From positions 1-6,745 of the forward strand of contig SKTN01000049.1 in assembly GCA_007117945.1 (NCBI GenBank): DNA of 6,745 nucleotides, given 5' to 3'. A model generated the notes under the pieces. It was given only the letters and a program-made list of their open reading frames with translations, was not told where the DNA came from and did no database searches. Shown here one piece after another: positions 5,845-6,745 of this stretch (within the stretch, counting starts at the first letter, position 1; each line of letters starts with the position of its first letter). This stretch comes from Nitriliruptoraceae bacterium. Its GTDB lineage: Bacteria > Actinomycetota > Nitriliruptoria > Nitriliruptorales > Nitriliruptoraceae. Position numbers and translations under genes: made by a program.

Positions 5845-5874
5845 GGCCCGGCGGTCCTAGCCGCCCCCCGGGCC
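5845..5874. terminator. Candidate bidirectional terminator between convergent genes
   Basis: GGCCCGG (5845-5851) pairs with CCGGGCC (5868-5874). An alternative inner stem GGCGG/CCGCC (5850-5854 with 5861-5865) closes on a 6-base loop. The region spans the 17-base gap between the glucosidase stop (5837-5839) and the hydrolase stop (5857-5859), and a hairpin here could serve both strands. There is no T-run and part of the stem lies inside the hydrolase gene, so confidence is limited. Confidence 0.35.
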
Positions 5875-6745
5875 GCTGTCCGCCGGCAGATGCTGTGCGA
5901 ACCAGCTCGCCAGCCGATCGATCGCCGGTCCCACGAACCGGGGGTCGTCGTACAGCTCGATGTGGTTGGTCGTGTCCAACCACAGCAGCGCCTTCGGCCC
6001 CGGCAGCCGGTCGTAGACCGATGCGGCCTGCCCGGGGGTGCAGTAGGCGTCGGTGCGCCCGTGCACCATCACGGTCGGGGTGTCGGCGAGGAGGTCCAGG
6101 GCGGCGGTCGCGTCGAGGGTGACGAGCTCCCGGATCGTCGTGCGGGTGACGCGGTTCTGCCACCCCGGGCTGGCCGCACGGTCCGTTCCGTAGTAGGCGA
6201 AGGGCTCGGCACCTGCCATCAGGGCTTCGGAGCCGTCGTCGGCGACCGCAGGCAGGTAGGCGATCTCACCCGTGGCCTGGGCGTGCGCGTCCGCCGCCGC
6301 GGCGTCGCGCAACAGCCGTCGGTAGTTGTCGACCCCCATGCCGGCACGCATGGCGGGCGCCTCGTTGTAGCCCCCGGCAACCAACCCCAGCGCCCGGATG
6401 CGCGGGTCGAGGCAGGCGTGCAGCACGGCGTAGCTGCCGCCGAGGCACACGCCGACGCCAGCGAGGCGATCGTGATCCACCGCCGGGTGCGCGGCCAGCC
6501 AACTGGTCGCCGCGAGGAGGTCCTCGCGCTTGCCGGCAGCGTCCTCGTGCTGCCGCGGTTCGCCCCCGCTGGCACCGAAGTTGCGGTGGTCGAAGGCCAG
6601 GGCGACGAAGCCACGCGCAGCGAGCCCAGCGCCGTAGGTCCCCGTGACCTGCTCCTTCACCCCGGTCAGCGGGCCGGTGAGCACCACCCCCGCCGCCGGT
6701 TCCTCCAGGTCGACCGGCCGGTACAGATGACCCGCCAGCATGACC
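5857..6745 (-). CDS. Alpha/beta hydrolase, YcjY/dienelactone-hydrolase-like, 5' end outside the window
   Basis: The visible part is 294 residues from the ATG at 6741. The frame stays open to the window edge, and relatives usually have another strand before the GHLYRP motif, so the true start is probably beyond the right edge (inference). Numbering from that Met: GPLTGVKEQ (23-31) forms the oxyanion-side loop; LAFDHRNFGASGGEPR (48-63) is the strand-and-loop signature of YcjY-type hydrolases; GVCLGG (97-102) is the nucleophile elbow with Cys99 instead of serine, as in dienelactone hydrolases; Asp231 in VHGRTDAY and His260 in TNHIELYDDP complete a Cys-Asp-His triad. Residues of about 125-205 form a helical lid with YYGTDR and WQNRVTR. 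No signal peptide is visible in this part. The natural substrate of this group is generally unknown; esters or lactones are possible. It converges on the glucosidase, so cotranscription with the sugar genes is not expected and any link is unproven. Confidence 0.85.
   Translation of the reverse strand, partial: VMLAGHLYRPVDLEEPAAGVVLTGPLTGVKEQVTGTYGAGLAARGFVALAFDHRNFGASGGEPRQHEDAAGKREDLLAATSWLAAHPAVDHDRLAGVGVCLGGSYAVLHACLDPRIRALGLVAGGYNEAPAMRAGMGVDNYRRLLRDAAAADAHAQATGEIAYLPAVADDGSEALMAGAEPFAYYGTDRAASPGWQNRVTRTTIRELVTLDATAALDLLADTPTVMVHGRTDAYCTPGQAASVYDRLPGPKALLWLDTTNHIELYDDPRFVGPAIDRLASWFAQHLPADSGPGGG

Overview
This is a very GC-rich window with strong third-position GC bias, GTG as well as ATG starts, leaderless-type promoter geometry and long Gly/Ala/Asp/Glu-rich proteins. 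That points to a high-GC Gram-positive bacterium (Actinomycetota). I cannot name a genus from the sequence. No rRNA, tRNA, CRISPR array, insertion sequence or phage gene was seen.

Layout, left to right. Positions 1-114 hold no gene I can assign. A secreted lipoprotein-like protein of unknown family lies on the minus strand (115-1191); its C-terminal cysteine-rich module sits behind a Pro/Glu linker. About 500 bases follow without a confident gene (1192-1690). This stretch contains a coding-like but frame-broken minus-strand remnant (about 1354-1649) and a hairpin just after the end of the next gene. A LacI-family repressor (1691-2713, minus) then diverges from an extracellular sugar-binding lipoprotein (2816-4123, plus), which is followed by a cytoplasmic GH13 alpha-glucosidase (4199-5839, plus). 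A YcjY/dienelactone-hydrolase-like alpha/beta hydrolase on the minus strand (5857 to the right edge, 5' end cut off) converges on the glucosidase, with only 17 bases between the two stop codons.

The functional core is a small alpha-glucoside utilisation locus: LacI-type regulator, binding protein and GH13 alpha-glucosidase. The 102-base divergent control region carries two nearly identical 16-base palindromes of LacI-family type (TTGACAGCGCTGTCAA). The left palindrome also supplies the -35 hexamers for both directions, and the right one covers the predicted start of the sugar-binding-protein transcript. A single regulator could therefore repress its own gene and the uptake/hydrolysis genes, with release by the imported sugar or a product of it. 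The repressor start codon falls exactly at the predicted +1, suggesting a leaderless mRNA.

Two things are out of the ordinary. First, the cluster looks like the rhizobial agl arrangement (regulator, binding protein, permeases, glucosidase) with the permease genes missing: the glucosidase follows the binding protein directly. Second, the 75-base gap where permeases would be expected holds a perfect 12-bp GC hairpin, and a second perfect 10-bp hairpin lies in the first codons of the glucosidase, so its ribosome binding site sits between two strong stems. I see no clear sign of a wholly new system. The best leads are the operator/promoter design, the permease-less cluster with its hairpin-flanked start, and the unassigned cysteine-rich lipoprotein.
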